Shown: positions 9,268-19,492, counted from the first letter of the stretch. The stretch is 64,000 nt of DNA from Pseudomonas alcaligenes (GCF_014490745.1 NZ_LZEU01000001.1:992001-1056000), one strand, 5' to 3'. Translations and numbers: made by a program. The notes: a model not told the origin generated them from the letters alone.

Positions 9268-9560
9268 CAGGCGACGATCAGGCTCAGCAGCCACAACCCC
9301 AGCAGGCCGTAGATCACCATGCGCACGAAGGCCTTGCGCAGGCCGGCGCGCACTGCCGCGTAGAGCAGGAGCAGGCCACAGACCATGGCCACCAGGCTGA
9401 GCAGGCCGATGTCGGTGCCCAGGGCGCTGGCCAGGCCGTTGAGGAAGCTGCGCCCGGCGTCGGCGAACAGCCCGAAGAAACCGCTCAGGGCTTCGACCAG
9501 CACGCGGATCAGGCTGCCGAGCGCGTGGCCCAGCCATTGGAATACGTCTTCGACGAACAT
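9267..9560 (-). CDS. Small two-helix membrane protein of unknown function
   Basis: A 97-residue protein starting MFVEDVFQWLGHALG. It has an amphipathic N-terminal half (residues 1-50) and two adjacent hydrophobic helices at about 53-70 and 78-96, with basic residues between them (RAGLRKAFVRM), as in a short hairpin membrane protein. The N-terminal pattern FVEDVFQWLG and ALSGFF resembles small conserved pseudomonad proteins, but no function is known to me. Its TGA overlaps the end of the MITE-like repeat, so that element set its present 3' end or inserted right behind it. Confidence 0.7.
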   Translation of the reverse strand: MFVEDVFQWLGHALGSLIRVLVEALSGFFGLFADAGRSFLNGLASALGTDIGLLSLVAMVCGLLLLYAAVRAGLRKAFVRMVIYGLLGLWLLSLIVA

Positions 9561-9673
9561 GTGCTCCGCCTGCTGGGCGGCTCCTGCTGTGGCTCAAGAA
9601 AGCTGCCAGGCAGCATGCCACAGCCGGATACGCCCCGCACGGGCGGCGCAGTGCCGCCCGTAATCTGGCAGGC

Positions 9674-12600
9674 CTAGGCGCTCAACTGGTGCTCCTCGCC
9701 GGCGAACAGGCTGTTCACATAGTCGCTGCCGCTGGTGGCGTAGTTGCTCAGGGTGACCAGGTTGGTGAACTGGGCGCCGTTGTTCGCGCCGTCGACATCC
9801 ACCTGCACCGTGATGTCGGCGCCGGACTGGGTCAGCCTGACGAAGTCCGAGACCTGGCTACCGGCGGTGAAGTTGGCGTCCAGCAGGGCCGAGAGGTCGA
9901 GGGCATCCCCCTCGCTGGCGTTGAAGTCGAGGATGCTGTCGCCGCCGTCGTCCTGGCTGAGGTAGGCGAACACGTCGGCACCGGCGCCACCGCTGAGCAC
10001 ATCTTCGCCACCCCGCCCGGCGAGCACGTCGTTGCCGGCCCCGCCGTGGAGTGTGTCGGCGCCCATGCTGCCGACCAGCGTGCCGCTGGCCGCGCCCTGG
10101 TAGCCCACCTGGGTGCCGCTGGCCGCCGCGCCCAGCTGGAAGTCCGCCTCGCTGTAGTGGCCCAGCAGGTTCACCGTGGCGTTATGCACGCCGTCGTCCA
10201 GGGTCAGCCGGCCGCCGCTGCCGAGGCTGTTGGCGGTGTAGCTGAACTGGGTGTCGGGGCCAAAGGCAACATCGCCGAACACCAGCATGTCGTTGCTTTC
10301 CAGGCCGAGAATGCCGACCAGCGAACCGGCGTCGGCGGCGTGCTCGACCACCAGGGTGCCAGCGCCGTCGCCGAGGAAGGCCACCGAGGTGTGCGCGGCC
10401 CCGCCGAAGCTCAGGCTGGCGTCGCCCGAGAGGCTGGCGCTGCCGTTGCCCGTGACATCCTCCAGCAGACGCAGGTCGCCGCCGTTGGCCCAGAGGTGGC
10501 CGCTGTTGTCGAGCGCGCTGGCTACCGTCATGCCGCCCGCCCCGGTGGACTCCAGGGTGCCGCTGTTGCTGATGGTCGTGGTGCCGGTGTCCAGCACCAG
10601 GGCGTTGGCGCCGCTGGCCAGGATCAGGCCGGCGTTGAGCAGGGTCATCTGCCCGCCACCGATCTGCCCGGCGCCGGAGATAGTGTTGTTCTCGTTGAGC
10701 AGACGGGCCGTGGCGGCGCCGCCGATGATCAGGTTGTTGGCATTATCGGACAGGGTCAGCTGGCCGCCGCCGCGCAGGGTGAGGCTCTCCACCAGCACTT
10801 CGAGCTGGCTGGTGGCGCTGCCGGCGTCGAGCAGAATGCTGCCGCTGTTGTCGACCACCCCGCCGAGCGGCAGCACGGCGCCATCGTGGATGACCAGGGT
10901 GCCGCTGTTGCTCAGCGTTGGCTCCAGGTCGAAGACGAAGTTCGCTGCGCCCAGTTCACTGGCATCCACCCCGCGCAGGGTGATGCTCGAGCTTTCGCCC
11001 AGGGTGATGACGGCATTGCCGCTAGCATCGTTGGCGATCTGCAGGCTGGCGAAGTCGAGGCCGCTGCCGAAGCCGATCAGGTCGAGGCGGTCGGCTGCCA
11101 CATCGAAGTCGAAGACCTGGTTGTGGGCAATCGGCTGGGCGAACACGAACAGGTCGGCGCCACTGGAGGCGGTCAGGTTGTCGTCACTGGACAGGGCGAA
11201 GATCGGCGAGCCGGCAGCGTAGGCTTCCACGTTGTCGGCGACGGTCAGTACACCATGGCTGCCGTCGGTATTGACCCAGTCAAGGGTAATGCTCAGCACC
11301 GCTGCCCCGAGGAAATCGCTGGGGGTGGTCACGGTCAGGCTGCTCAGATCCCCGGTATGGGCTACCCAGCTGCCATCGGCGAGGCGAGTCGCGCCATTGA
11401 TGATCCAGTCGCCTGGCACATTGTTCAGCGTGGCCGTTATCGAACCGTCCAGTTGTGCCGCCGGGTTGCTGAGCCCCAGGTTGATCGGTTCGCCAGCGAT
11501 GCCGGCGGGGGCCGTGGCGACGCCAAAGGCAAAGTCTCCGGCGTTGAGGTTACCCAGGCTGGTCAGTGTGGTGAGGTTGTCGAGGTCGGCCACCAGCACG
11601 GCGCCCCCCGCCACGCTGGGGTTGGGGTCGTAGTAGACCTGGGCATGGCCCACGGTCGAATTGAGGAATACGAAGAGTGCACCGCTGGTGATGTTGCTGA
11701 AGCCGTTGATCGTGGCCTGGATATTGGCCGTGGCCACTGCCGCATCGGTTTTGATGGCTACTTCAGTCCCGGCAAGGTTGAGTGCCGCATTGTTGCCGGT
11801 GCGGAAGTTCTCGACGATGGCATCGAGGTCGCCAAGCGCAAAGCGGCTGGCGGTGACGGTGAACTCCAGCTTGTCGACTGTGGTGGTGTTGGTGCCGGCT
11901 TCGAAGTCGGTAATGTGATCACCGACATCGTCCAGGGCCAGGTTCACGAAGGTATCGTTGTTGGCGCCGGAAGCGGTACCGCCGGTCAGGGTGTCGGCGC
12001 CGAAGCCGCCGACGATGCGGTCATTGCCTTTGCCGCCATCGATGGTGTCGGTGCCGCTGCCGCCATACAGCGAGTCGTTGTTGTCGCTGCCGTTTAGCGT
12101 GTCGTTGCCGCTGCCGCCGTAGAACACCACGGTGGAGCTGTTCTTGGAGATCATCGTGTCGTTGCCGGTACCGGCGTAGTAGGTGCCGCTATTCAGGTTG
12201 CTTTGCGAGTCGTTGCCTGCGGTGAATGGGCTGGCAACCGAGGGGTCGTTGTCGTTGGGGTCTGCCGTGTCGTTGATATCGCTGACACCGATCACGAAGC
12301 TGGTGCTGTTGCTCGAGCCATCGGCACTGGTGGCCAGCACGGTGATGTTGTGGCTGGTGGCGGTTTCGTAGTCGAGCGCTCCCGCTACTGTGACCACGCC
12401 GGTGCTGCTGTTGATGGCGAAGCGGCCGCCGGCGTTGTCGCTCAGCGTGTAGGTGATGGCCTGGCCACCGGCATCGGCGTCGCTGGCCTGAGCGGTGATG
12501 CCGACGCTGGTACCGATGGCGGCGTTTTCCGCCACCGAGTTGGCGGCAGCGTTGCCGTCGACCGGGCCGACCACTGGGTTGTCATTGAGGTTGCTGACAT

Positions 12601-15600
12601 TGATGGTGAAGCCGGTACTGTTGCTCGAGCCATCGGCGCTGGTGGCCAGCACCGTGATGTTGTGGCTGGTGGCGGTTTCGTAATCAAGCGCCCCGGCCAC
12701 GGTGACCACACCGGTGCTGCTGTTGATGGCAAAGCGTCCGCCGGCGTTGTCGCTCAGCGTGTAGGTGATGGCCTGGCCGCCGGCATCGGCGTCGCTGGCC
12801 TGAGCGGTGATGCCGACGCTGGTGCCGATTGCAGCATTTTCCGCTACCGAGTTGGCGGCGGCGTTGCCGTCGACCGGGCCGACCACCGGATTGTCGTTGA
12901 GGTTGCTGACGTTGATGGTGAAGGACGAGCTGTTGCTCGAGCCGTCGGCGCTGGTGGCCAGTACCGTGATGTTGTGGCTGGTGGCGGCCTCGTAGTCGAG
13001 CGCCCCGGCCACTGTGATCACACCGGTGCTGCTGTTGATGGCGAAACGGCCGCCGGCGTTGTCGCTCAGCGTGTAGGTGATGGCTTGGCCGCCGGCATCG
13101 GCGTCGCTGGCCTGGGCGGTGATGCCGACGCTGGTACCGATGGCGGCGTTTTCCGCCACCGAGTTGGCGGCAGCGTTGCCGTCGACCGGGCCGACCACTG
13201 GGTTGTCGTTGAGGTTGCTGACGTTGATGGTGAAGGACGAGCTGTTGCTCGAGCCGTCGGCGCTGGTGGCCAGCACGGTGATGTTGTGGCTGGTGGCGGT
13301 CTCGTAATCGAGCGCCCCGGCTACTGTGACCACGCCGGTGCTGCTGTTGATGGCATAGCGTCCGCCGGCGCTGTCGCTCAGCGTGTAGGTGATGGCTTGG
13401 CCGCCGGCATCGGCGTCGCTGGCCTGAGCGGTGATGCCGACGCTGGTGCCGATTGCAGCATTTTCCGCTACCGAGTTGGCGGCGGCGTTGCCGTCGACCG
13501 GGCCGACCACCGGGTTGTCGTTGAGATTGTTGATGGCGATGCTGAAGGTCTGCGCGGCGGTAGAGCCATCGGCGCTAGTGGCAGTGACTTCGATATTCAC
13601 ACTGGCGCCGAGGGCTTCGCGGTCGATGGCGGCAGCGGTGGTCACTACGCCGGTATTGGCGTCAATCGCGAATAGGCCACCTGGATTGCTGCTCAGGTTG
13701 TAGGTGACGCCGTTGGTGGTAGCGTCGGCATCGCTGGCGAAGGCAGTGATACCTACTTCGGTGCCGATCGAGACATTTTCGTTAACGGCATTGGCCGCGC
13801 CGTTGCTGTCGATCGGCGTGCTGACATCGAACTCGTCGACATCATTGATAGCGATGCTGAAGGTCTGTGCGGCGGTCGAGCCATCAGCACTGGTGGCAGT
13901 GACTTCGATGTTGAGGCTACTGCCCAGCAGTTCACGGTCGATGGCGGCGGCTGTGGTCACCACGCCAGTATTGGCATCAATGGTGAACAGGCCACCAGCG
14001 TCATCGCTCAGTGAATATGTAACGCCGTTGGTTGTGGCATCGCTGTCGCTAGCAAAAGCCGTAACGCCCACTTCGGTGCCGATGGCGATGTTTTCATCGA
14101 TGGCATTGGCGCCGGCGTTGGTGTCGGTTGGAGTGCTGACATCAAACTCATCGACATCGTTGATAGCGATGCTAAAGGTCTGCGCGGCCGTGGAGCCATC
14201 GGCGCTAGTGGCGGTGACTTCGATGTTGAGGCTGCTGCCCAACGCCTCGCGATCAATAGCGGCAGCGGTGGTGACCACGCCGGTGTTGGTATCGATCGCG
14301 AATAGGCCACCTGGGTTGCTACTCAGGCTGTAGGTGACGGTATTGGTGGTGGCGTCGCTGTCGCTAGCAAAGGCCGTGATGCCCACTTCGGTGCCGATAG
14401 TGACGTTCTCGTCGATGGCATTAGTTGCGGCATTGCTGTCGACCGGGGTGCTGACATCAAACTCATCGACATCGTTGATGGCGATGCTGAAGGTCTGCGC
14501 AGCGGTGGAACCGTCAGCGCTGGTAGAGGTGACCTCAATATTCACGCTGGCGCCTAGCGCCTCACGGTTGATGGCAGCCGCGGTGGTGACCATGCCGGTA
14601 TTGGCGTCGATGGCGAACAGCCCACCTGGATTGCTGCTCAGGCTGTAGGTGACGCCATTGGTAGTGGCGTCGGCATCGCTGGCGAACGCAGTGATACCGA
14701 CCGCAGTGCCCACCGAGGCATTTTCGTTGACCGCGTTGGCGGTACCGTTGCTGTCCACCGGAGTGCTGACATCGAATTCGTCGACATCGTTGATTGCAAT
14801 GCTGAAGGTTTGCGCGGCCGTGGAACCATCAGCACTGGTGGCAGTGACTTCAATGTTAAGGCTGCTACCCAACGCCTCGCGATCAATAACGGCAGCGGTG
14901 GTCACCACGCCGGTGTTGGCATCGATAGCGAACAGTCCACCTGGATTGCTACTCAGACTGTAGGTGACGCCATTGGTGGTGGCGTCACCATCGCTGGCAA
15001 AGGCTGTGATGCCCACTTCGGTACCGATGGCGGTGTTCTCGTCGATGGCATTGGCGGCGGCATCGCTGTCGATAGGCGTGCTGACATCGAACTCGTCGAC
15101 ATCGTTGATGGCGATGCTGAAGGTCTGCGCAGCGGTTGAACCATCGGCACTGGTGGCAGTGACTTCGATGTTGAGGCTGCTGCCCAGAAGTTCACGGTCG
15201 ATGGCGGCGGCGGTGGTGATCATGCCGGTGTTGGCATCGATGGCGAATAGACCATCCGGATTGCTACTCAGGCTGTAGGTGACGGTATTGGTGGTGGCGT
15301 CGCTGTCGCTGGCAAAAGCCGTAACTCCCACTTCGGTGCCGACTGCGACGTTTTCATCGATGGCATTTGCAGCACCATCGCTGTCGATAGGCGTGCTGAC
15401 ATCGAACTCGTCGACATCGTTGATGGCGATGCTGAAGGTCTGCGCAGCGGTGGAACCATCAGCACTGGTGGCAGTGACTTCGATATTCACACTGGCGCCT
15501 AGCGCCTCACGGTTGATGGCAGCCGCGGTGGTGACCATGCCGGTATTGGCGTCGATGGCGAACAGCCCACCTGGATTGCTGCTCAGGCTGTAGGTGACGC

Positions 15601-17830
15601 CATTGGTAGTGGCGTCGGCATCGCTGGCGAACGCAGTGATACCGACCGCAGTGCCCACCGAGGCATTTTCGTTGACCGCGTTGGCGGTACCGTTGCTGTC
15701 GACCGGGGTGCTGACATCGAATTCGTCGACATCGTTGATAGCGATGCTGAAGGTCTGCGCAGCGGTTGAACCATCGGCACTGGTGGCGGTGACCTCGATG
15801 TTGAGGCTGCTGCCCAACGCCTCGCGATCAATAGCGGCAGCGGTGGTGACCACGCCGGTGTTGGTATCGATCGCGAATAGGCCACCTGGGTTGCTGCTCA
15901 GGCTGTAGGTGACGGTATTGGTGGTGGCGTCGGCATCGCTGGCAAAGGCTGTGATGCCCACTTCGGTACCGATGGCGGTGTTCTCGTCGATGGCATTGGC
16001 AGCGGCATTGCTGTCGACCGGGGGGCTGACATCGAATTCGTCGACATCATTGATGGCGATGCTGAAGGTCTGCGCAGCGGTAGAACCATCGGCGCTGGTA
16101 GCAGTGACCTCGATGTTGAGGCTGCTGCCCAGGAGTTCACGGTCGATGGCGGCGGCTGTGGTCACCACGCCAGTATTGGCATCAATGGTGAACAGGCCAC
16201 CAGCGTCATCGCTCAGTGAATATGTAACGCCATTGGTCGTGGCGTCGCTGTCGCTGGCAAAGGCGGTAATGCCGACCTGGGTGCCGACTGCGACGTTTTC
16301 ATCGATGGCATTGGCAGCGGCATTGCTGTCGACCGGGGTGCTGACATCGAACTCGTCGACATCATTGATAGCGATGCTGAAGGTCTGCGCAGCGGTAGAG
16401 CCGTCAGCGCTGGTAGCGGTGACCTGGATATTCACACTGGCACCGAGCGCTTCGCGGTTGATGGCCGCAGCGGTGGTGACCACGCCGGTGTTGGCATTGA
16501 TGGCGAACAGTCCGCCCGGATTGCTAGTCAGGCTGTAGGTGACGCCATTGGTAGTAGCGTCACCATCACTGGCGAAGGCGGTGATACCGACCGCAGTGCC
16601 CACCGAGACATTCTCGTTGACCGAGTTGGCGGTGCCGTTGCTATCGATCGGCGTGCTGACATCGAACTCGTCGACATCATTGATGGCGATGCTCAGGGTC
16701 TGGTCATCGAAGGCGCTGCCATCGGAGACGCGCACCACCACTTCATAGGTGCTGTCGCCGTTGCTGTCGTTCGGGCTTTCCCGGTTGGGGGCGCTGATGA
16801 AGGTCAGGGCGCCGGTATTGGCGTCTATGGCGAAGCGCCCGGAGTCGGCGCCGCCCACTATGGAGTAGGTCAGCAGCGCACCGGAGTCCGGGTCGCTGGC
16901 CGTCACCGTGGTGACTGCGGTGTTGTTTTCGTTGATGGCCAGGGCTGCCGTGCTGCCACCACCGTTGGAGGTGATGGTGGGGCCGTTGTTCTGCACGCCA
17001 AGGAAGTCGGTGTTGCTCAGATCCTTGAGCCCGTCGAGCCGAATCACCAGGTCGGCCTTGCCATCGCCTGTGGTGTCGGCCTTGACGTAGGTGGCGTTCT
17101 GGCTGGCGTTCTGCTCGTACCAGACGCCGTTGACCGTGGCGCTGGTGCCGCCCCATTTCAGATCGGCAGCGCCCAGTAGCGGGCGCAGGTCGAGCTTGTC
17201 GTTGTCCGGGTTGCTGTCGCGCACGCCAGAGAAGTCGCGGATGGTGTCCATTTCGCTAGCGTTGGACTCGGCCGCGCTCTGGTAGACGAAGGTGTCGTTA
17301 CCGCTGCCGCCGCTCAGCACGTCGGCGCCGTTGCCGCCCTGGATGGTGTCGTTGCCACCCTCGCCGTAGATGGTGTCGTTGCCGTTACCGGCATAGATGG
17401 TGTCGTTGCCGCCGCTCGCCCCGCCATCGCCGTTGTCGCCGTAGATGGTTTCCGAGCCGTTGCCGCCGTAGATGATGTCGTCGCCGACCAGCGCCCGGGT
17501 CTGCTGCCGGTAGTCGTCCCAGCCGTCACCGTAGATGACGTCGTTGCCGTTCTCGCTGTTGATCAGCGAGGTGCCGATGATGTCGTTGCCGGAGCCGCCA
17601 TAGATCAGATCCTGGCCGTTGCCGCCGGATATCTGGTCGTTGCCGGTACCACCGTAGAGCGTGTCGTCGCCATTGCCACCCTGCAGGTTGTCATTGCCGC
17701 TGCCGCCATCGACGATGTCATTGCCGTTGCCGGCATCGACGCTGTCGTCTCCTGCTCCCGCAATCAGCGTGTCGTTCTTGTTGGTGCCATTGAGGCTGTC
17801 GTTGCCACTGGTTCCGGTCAGGTCGGCCAT
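9674..17830 (-). CDS. Giant RTX / cadherin-like repeat adhesin, type I secreted
   Basis: A 2718-residue, acidic, almost cysteine-free protein with no N-terminal signal peptide. It begins with an RTX beta-roll (about residues 5-190, GGxGxDxxx nonapeptides, calcium binding). Next come a cadherin-like domain (about 285-386), ten 105-residue repeats (387-1436), four 104-residue repeats of a second family (1437-1852), a second RTX block (about 1880-1970), a unique region, and a last short RTX block (about 2585-2625). The C-terminal about 90 residues resemble a type I secretion target. It should be exported by an ABC-type system and act in adhesion or biofilm, but no such transporter genes are nearby. 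A GAAGGA site precedes the ATG. The N-terminus does not look like the LapA retention module, so release to the medium is possible. Confidence 0.93.
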   Translation of the reverse strand: MADLTGTSGNDSLNGTNKNDTLIAGAGDDSVDAGNGNDIVDGGSGNDNLQGGNGDDTLYGGTGNDQISGGNGQDLIYGGSGNDIIGTSLINSENGNDVIYGDGWDDYRQQTRALVGDDIIYGGNGSETIYGDNGDGGASGGNDTIYAGNGNDTIYGEGGNDTIQGGNGADVLSGGSGNDTFVYQSAAESNASEMDTIRDFSGVRDSNPDNDKLDLRPLLGAADLKWGGTSATVNGVWYEQNASQNATYVKADTTGDGKADLVIRLDGLKDLSNTDFLGVQNNGPTITSNGGGSTAALAINENNTAVTTVTASDPDSGALLTYSIVGGADSGRFAIDANTGALTFISAPNRESPNDSNGDSTYEVVVRVSDGSAFDDQTLSIAINDVDEFDVSTPIDSNGTANSVNENVSVGTAVGITAFASDGDATTNGVTYSLTSNPGGLFAINANTGVVTTAAAINREALGASVNIQVTATSADGSTAAQTFSIAINDVDEFDVSTPVDSNAAANAIDENVAVGTQVGITAFASDSDATTNGVTYSLSDDAGGLFTIDANTGVVTTAAAIDRELLGSSLNIEVTATSADGSTAAQTFSIAINDVDEFDVSPPVDSNAAANAIDENTAIGTEVGITAFASDADATTNTVTYSLSSNPGGLFAIDTNTGVVTTAAAIDREALGSSLNIEVTATSADGSTAAQTFSIAINDVDEFDVSTPVDSNGTANAVNENASVGTAVGITAFASDADATTNGVTYSLSSNPGGLFAIDANTGMVTTAAAINREALGASVNIEVTATSADGSTAAQTFSIAINDVDEFDVSTPIDSDGAANAIDENVAVGTEVGVTAFASDSDATTNTVTYSLSSNPDGLFAIDANTGMITTAAAIDRELLGSSLNIEVTATSADGSTAAQTFSIAINDVDEFDVSTPIDSDAAANAIDENTAIGTEVGITAFASDGDATTNGVTYSLSSNPGGLFAIDANTGVVTTAAVIDREALGSSLNIEVTATSADGSTAAQTFSIAINDVDEFDVSTPVDSNGTANAVNENASVGTAVGITAFASDADATTNGVTYSLSSNPGGLFAIDANTGMVTTAAAINREALGASVNIEVTSTSADGSTAAQTFSIAINDVDEFDVSTPVDSNAATNAIDENVTIGTEVGITAFASDSDATTNTVTYSLSSNPGGLFAIDTNTGVVTTAAAIDREALGSSLNIEVTATSADGSTAAQTFSIAINDVDEFDVSTPTDTNAGANAIDENIAIGTEVGVTAFASDSDATTNGVTYSLSDDAGGLFTIDANTGVVTTAAAIDRELLGSSLNIEVTATSADGSTAAQTFSIAINDVDEFDVSTPIDSNGAANAVNENVSIGTEVGITAFASDADATTNGVTYNLSSNPGGLFAIDANTGVVTTAAAIDREALGASVNIEVTATSADGSTAAQTFSIAINNLNDNPVVGPVDGNAAANSVAENAAIGTSVGITAQASDADAGGQAITYTLSDSAGGRYAINSSTGVVTVAGALDYETATSHNITVLATSADGSSNSSSFTINVSNLNDNPVVGPVDGNAAANSVAENAAIGTSVGITAQASDADAGGQAITYTLSDNAGGRFAINSSTGVITVAGALDYEAATSHNITVLATSADGSSNSSSFTINVSNLNDNPVVGPVDGNAAANSVAENAAIGTSVGITAQASDADAGGQAITYTLSDNAGGRFAINSSTGVVTVAGALDYETATSHNITVLATSADGSSNSTGFTINVSNLNDNPVVGPVDGNAAANSVAENAAIGTSVGITAQASDADAGGQAITYTLSDNAGGRFAINSSTGVVTVAGALDYETATSHNITVLATSADGSSNSTSFVIGVSDINDTADPNDNDPSVASPFTAGNDSQSNLNSGTYYAGTGNDTMISKNSSTVVFYGGSGNDTLNGSDNNDSLYGGSGTDTIDGGKGNDRIVGGFGADTLTGGTASGANNDTFVNLALDDVGDHITDFEAGTNTTTVDKLEFTVTASRFALGDLDAIVENFRTGNNAALNLAGTEVAIKTDAAVATANIQATINGFSNITSGALFVFLNSTVGHAQVYYDPNPSVAGGAVLVADLDNLTTLTSLGNLNAGDFAFGVATAPAGIAGEPINLGLSNPAAQLDGSITATLNNVPGDWIINGATRLADGSWVAHTGDLSSLTVTTPSDFLGAAVLSITLDWVNTDGSHGVLTVADNVEAYAAGSPIFALSSDDNLTASSGADLFVFAQPIAHNQVFDFDVAADRLDLIGFGSGLDFASLQIANDASGNAVITLGESSSITLRGVDASELGAANFVFDLEPTLSNSGTLVIHDGAVLPLGGVVDNSGSILLDAGSATSQLEVLVESLTLRGGGQLTLSDNANNLIIGGAATARLLNENNTISGAGQIGGGQMTLLNAGLILASGANALVLDTGTTTISNSGTLESTGAGGMTVASALDNSGHLWANGGDLRLLEDVTGNGSASLSGDASLSFGGAAHTSVAFLGDGAGTLVVEHAADAGSLVGILGLESNDMLVFGDVAFGPDTQFSYTANSLGSGGRLTLDDGVHNATVNLLGHYSEADFQLGAAASGTQVGYQGAASGTLVGSMGADTLHGGAGNDVLAGRGGEDVLSGGAGADVFAYLSQDDGGDSILDFNASEGDALDLSALLDANFTAGSQVSDFVRLTQSGADITVQVDVDGANNGAQFTNLVTLSNYATSGSDYVNSLFAGEEHQLSA
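12275..13522 (-). repeat. Four tandem 312-base repeats (family B) in the adhesin
   Basis: Four units encode 104 residues each, beginning NDNPVVGPVDGNAAANSV and containing the cadherin-like calcium motif ASDADAGGQAITYTL. The copies differ at only a few codons, which suggests recent duplication or ongoing exchange between copies. Confidence 0.93.
13523..16672 (-). repeat. Ten tandem 315-base repeats (family A) in the adhesin
   Basis: Ten units of exactly 315 bases encode 105 residues each, beginning DEFDVSTP and containing NREALG or DRELLG and ADGSTAAQTFSIAINDV. Sub-types alternate: units 4 and 7 are nearly identical over their first half, as are 3 and 6. This is consistent with duplication of multi-unit blocks. 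No unit carries a frameshift. Confidence 0.95.
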
Positions 17831-18361
17831 AGCGGGATTCCTTCAGAGAAATGCAAGGTGAAGGTGGCTCTGCGGCTGTGCCAAGGGCTGGCGCCGAGCT
17901 TGCAGAACGCAGGGTGGTGGGTGGTCGGAAGTGGCCAGGCGCCGTTCTGGGCGGGCGCGGGCTGGCCATACGCGGCGAGCGGAGGGTTCGAAATGGACTG
18001 CTATCCCGTACATCTGCGGGACTCCTGAAATCGATGGTGCCGCCGCAACTGCCCCGCGCAGGAGCAGTTGTGTGATGTCAATGTGATATTGGTTTAGGCG
18101 CGAGGGGGGAGGCTGTAAATAGGGGGAAACTGGAAGAGTGGTTGAATGGCCATTATTTAGACGAATGGATTGAAAGTGGTCATTTTATTGACTGCTGCTT
18201 TTCGATCACTCATGGCCAAACCGGTATTCGCGCTTCTGCCGGCGCCAGGAGCTTGGCGTGCGCAGGGCAGGAGCAGGCCGGCGATTGCCTACTCGGCGAG
18301 GCTCAATTGGTGCACGGTGCTGGCCACCCGGTCGGCTATGTCCGGCAGCATGGCCGCCGGC
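17831..18361. other. Adhesin upstream region, AT-rich in part, no gene
   Basis: These 531 bases separate the adhesin start from the end of the membrane cyclase gene, both on the minus strand. The part at 18130-18220 is clearly poorer in GC than its surroundings, which fits a regulated promoter region. No convincing open frame or strong terminator was seen. A 20-codon minus-strand frame at about 18291-18353 has no ribosome site and is not called. Confidence 0.5.
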
Positions 18362-19492
18362 TCAGTCGCAGTCGGCCAGCACCAGGCGGTCGCGGCCCTG
18401 GGCCTTGGCCCGGTACAGCGCGTCGTCGACCCGCTTGAAGAAGGCTTCGGGGCTGGCGTCGCGGCTGGCGTCGAAGCAGCCCAGACCGAGGCTGGTGGTC
18501 AGCGGATGGTGCTGGCCGTCGATCTCCAGGCCATGCTCGGCCAGGTCGAGGCGGAACTGTTCGGCCAGTTCCTGGGCCTGCGCCAGCGGCGTGTCGGCCA
18601 TCAGCACGCCGAACTCCTCGCCACCCAGGCGCAGCAGGGCATCGCTGTCGCGGCGGAAGATCCGTCGCATGCGCTGGGCGAAGGCATTCAGGCAGGCGTC
18701 GCCCAGTGCATGGCCGTGCTCGTCGTTGATGCGCTTGAAAAAGTCGATATCCAGCAGCACCAGCGACAGCGGGCTGCCCTGGCGCTGGGCACGGGCGATC
18801 AGCGCTGGAAACAGGTTGTTGAACTGCAGGCGGTTGCCCAGCTGGGTCAGGCTGTCGGTACGGCTGAGCTGGTCGAAGCGCTCGCGCTGCTCGAGCAACT
18901 GCTGCTCCAGGGCCAGGGTGGCGCGGTATTCGCGGTGGCTGCGGTTAAGCGCCAGCAACAGATAGCTGAGGTAGAAGGCCAGGGTCACCAGCAGGGCATG
19001 CTGACTGTCGCCAAGCTGACTCAGGGCCAGCAGTCCCGGCAGATAAAGCAGCAGAATGGCGGCGATGCAGCGGCCTTTGCGCATCGAGAAGTTGAACGCC
19101 ATGGCGGTGCTGAAGGCCACCGTGCTGAGGGTGGCGATCAGGCGGGATGGGGCGAACTCCGGGCGATACAGGGCCCAGGCATGGGCCAGGCCCCAGCCCA
19201 GCGAGGTGATGAAGATCAGTCCCCAGTGGCGGTCAATCCAGCTCTGCAGGCAGGCGTTGGTTTGCTGGATCGGCGGACGGTGCAGCCAGCGCAGGGCCAG
19301 CATCAGGGCAAAGAAGGCGGAGGCCAGTGAACCGAGGATCGGCATCGCTGCCGGGGTAGTGCTGAAGCCCCAGGTCAGCAACCAGGCCAGCAGGTAGTAG
19401 ATGCCGCCGAGACGGGTGCGTACGCGGGTGTCCTGCGCCTCGCGCCAAAGGGCGAAGGTAGTGGCTTGGCGGGGGAGCTCGGAATCGGTCAT
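18362..19492 (-). CDS. Membrane-bound GGDEF diguanylate cyclase
   Basis: A 376-residue protein. About five to six hydrophobic helices fill residues 25-195, a coiled segment (LALEQQLLEQRERFDQLSR) follows, and then a C-terminal GGDEF domain at about 210-372. The domain has DSLTQLGNR, the metal-binding LLDIDFFKRIND and the active loop RLGGEEFGVL (G290-F294), so it should make cyclic-di-GMP. The helical region is not a recognised sensor family to me. It lies just upstream of the adhesin on the same strand, separated by about 530 bases. A functional link to the adhesin is attractive but unproven. Confidence 0.92.
   Translation of the reverse strand: MTDSELPRQATTFALWREAQDTRVRTRLGGIYYLLAWLLTWGFSTTPAAMPILGSLASAFFALMLALRWLHRPPIQQTNACLQSWIDRHWGLIFITSLGWGLAHAWALYRPEFAPSRLIATLSTVAFSTAMAFNFSMRKGRCIAAILLLYLPGLLALSQLGDSQHALLVTLAFYLSYLLLALNRSHREYRATLALEQQLLEQRERFDQLSRTDSLTQLGNRLQFNNLFPALIARAQRQGSPLSLVLLDIDFFKRINDEHGHALGDACLNAFAQRMRRIFRRDSDALLRLGGEEFGVLMADTPLAQAQELAEQFRLDLAEHGLEIDGQHHPLTTSLGLGCFDASRDASPEAFFKRVDDALYRAKAQGRDRLVLADCD

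Noticed and set aside
9689..12097. An 802-codon plus-strand open frame opposite the adhesin
   Set aside because: It lies wholly antisense to the repeat-rich adhesin, has low-complexity Gly/Val/Ala composition with no domain, and no proper ribosome site. It follows from GC-rich codon structure of the true gene.
12203..13675. A 490-codon plus-strand frame with regular repeats
   Set aside because: Its repeats are only the antisense image of the adhesin's 312-base units.
9674..17830. The regular 315-base spacing as a possible CRISPR or satellite array
   Set aside because: The repeats are adjacent without spacers, keep reading frame and encode cadherin-like domains.
18291..18353. A 20-codon minus-strand frame after the membrane cyclase gene, possibly the tail of a lost gene
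   Set aside because: No ribosome site, no match to a known protein end that I could defend, and too short to judge.
17831..18361. A possible FleQ or other cyclic-di-GMP regulator site before the adhesin
   Set aside because: No convincing consensus match could be recognised by eye.
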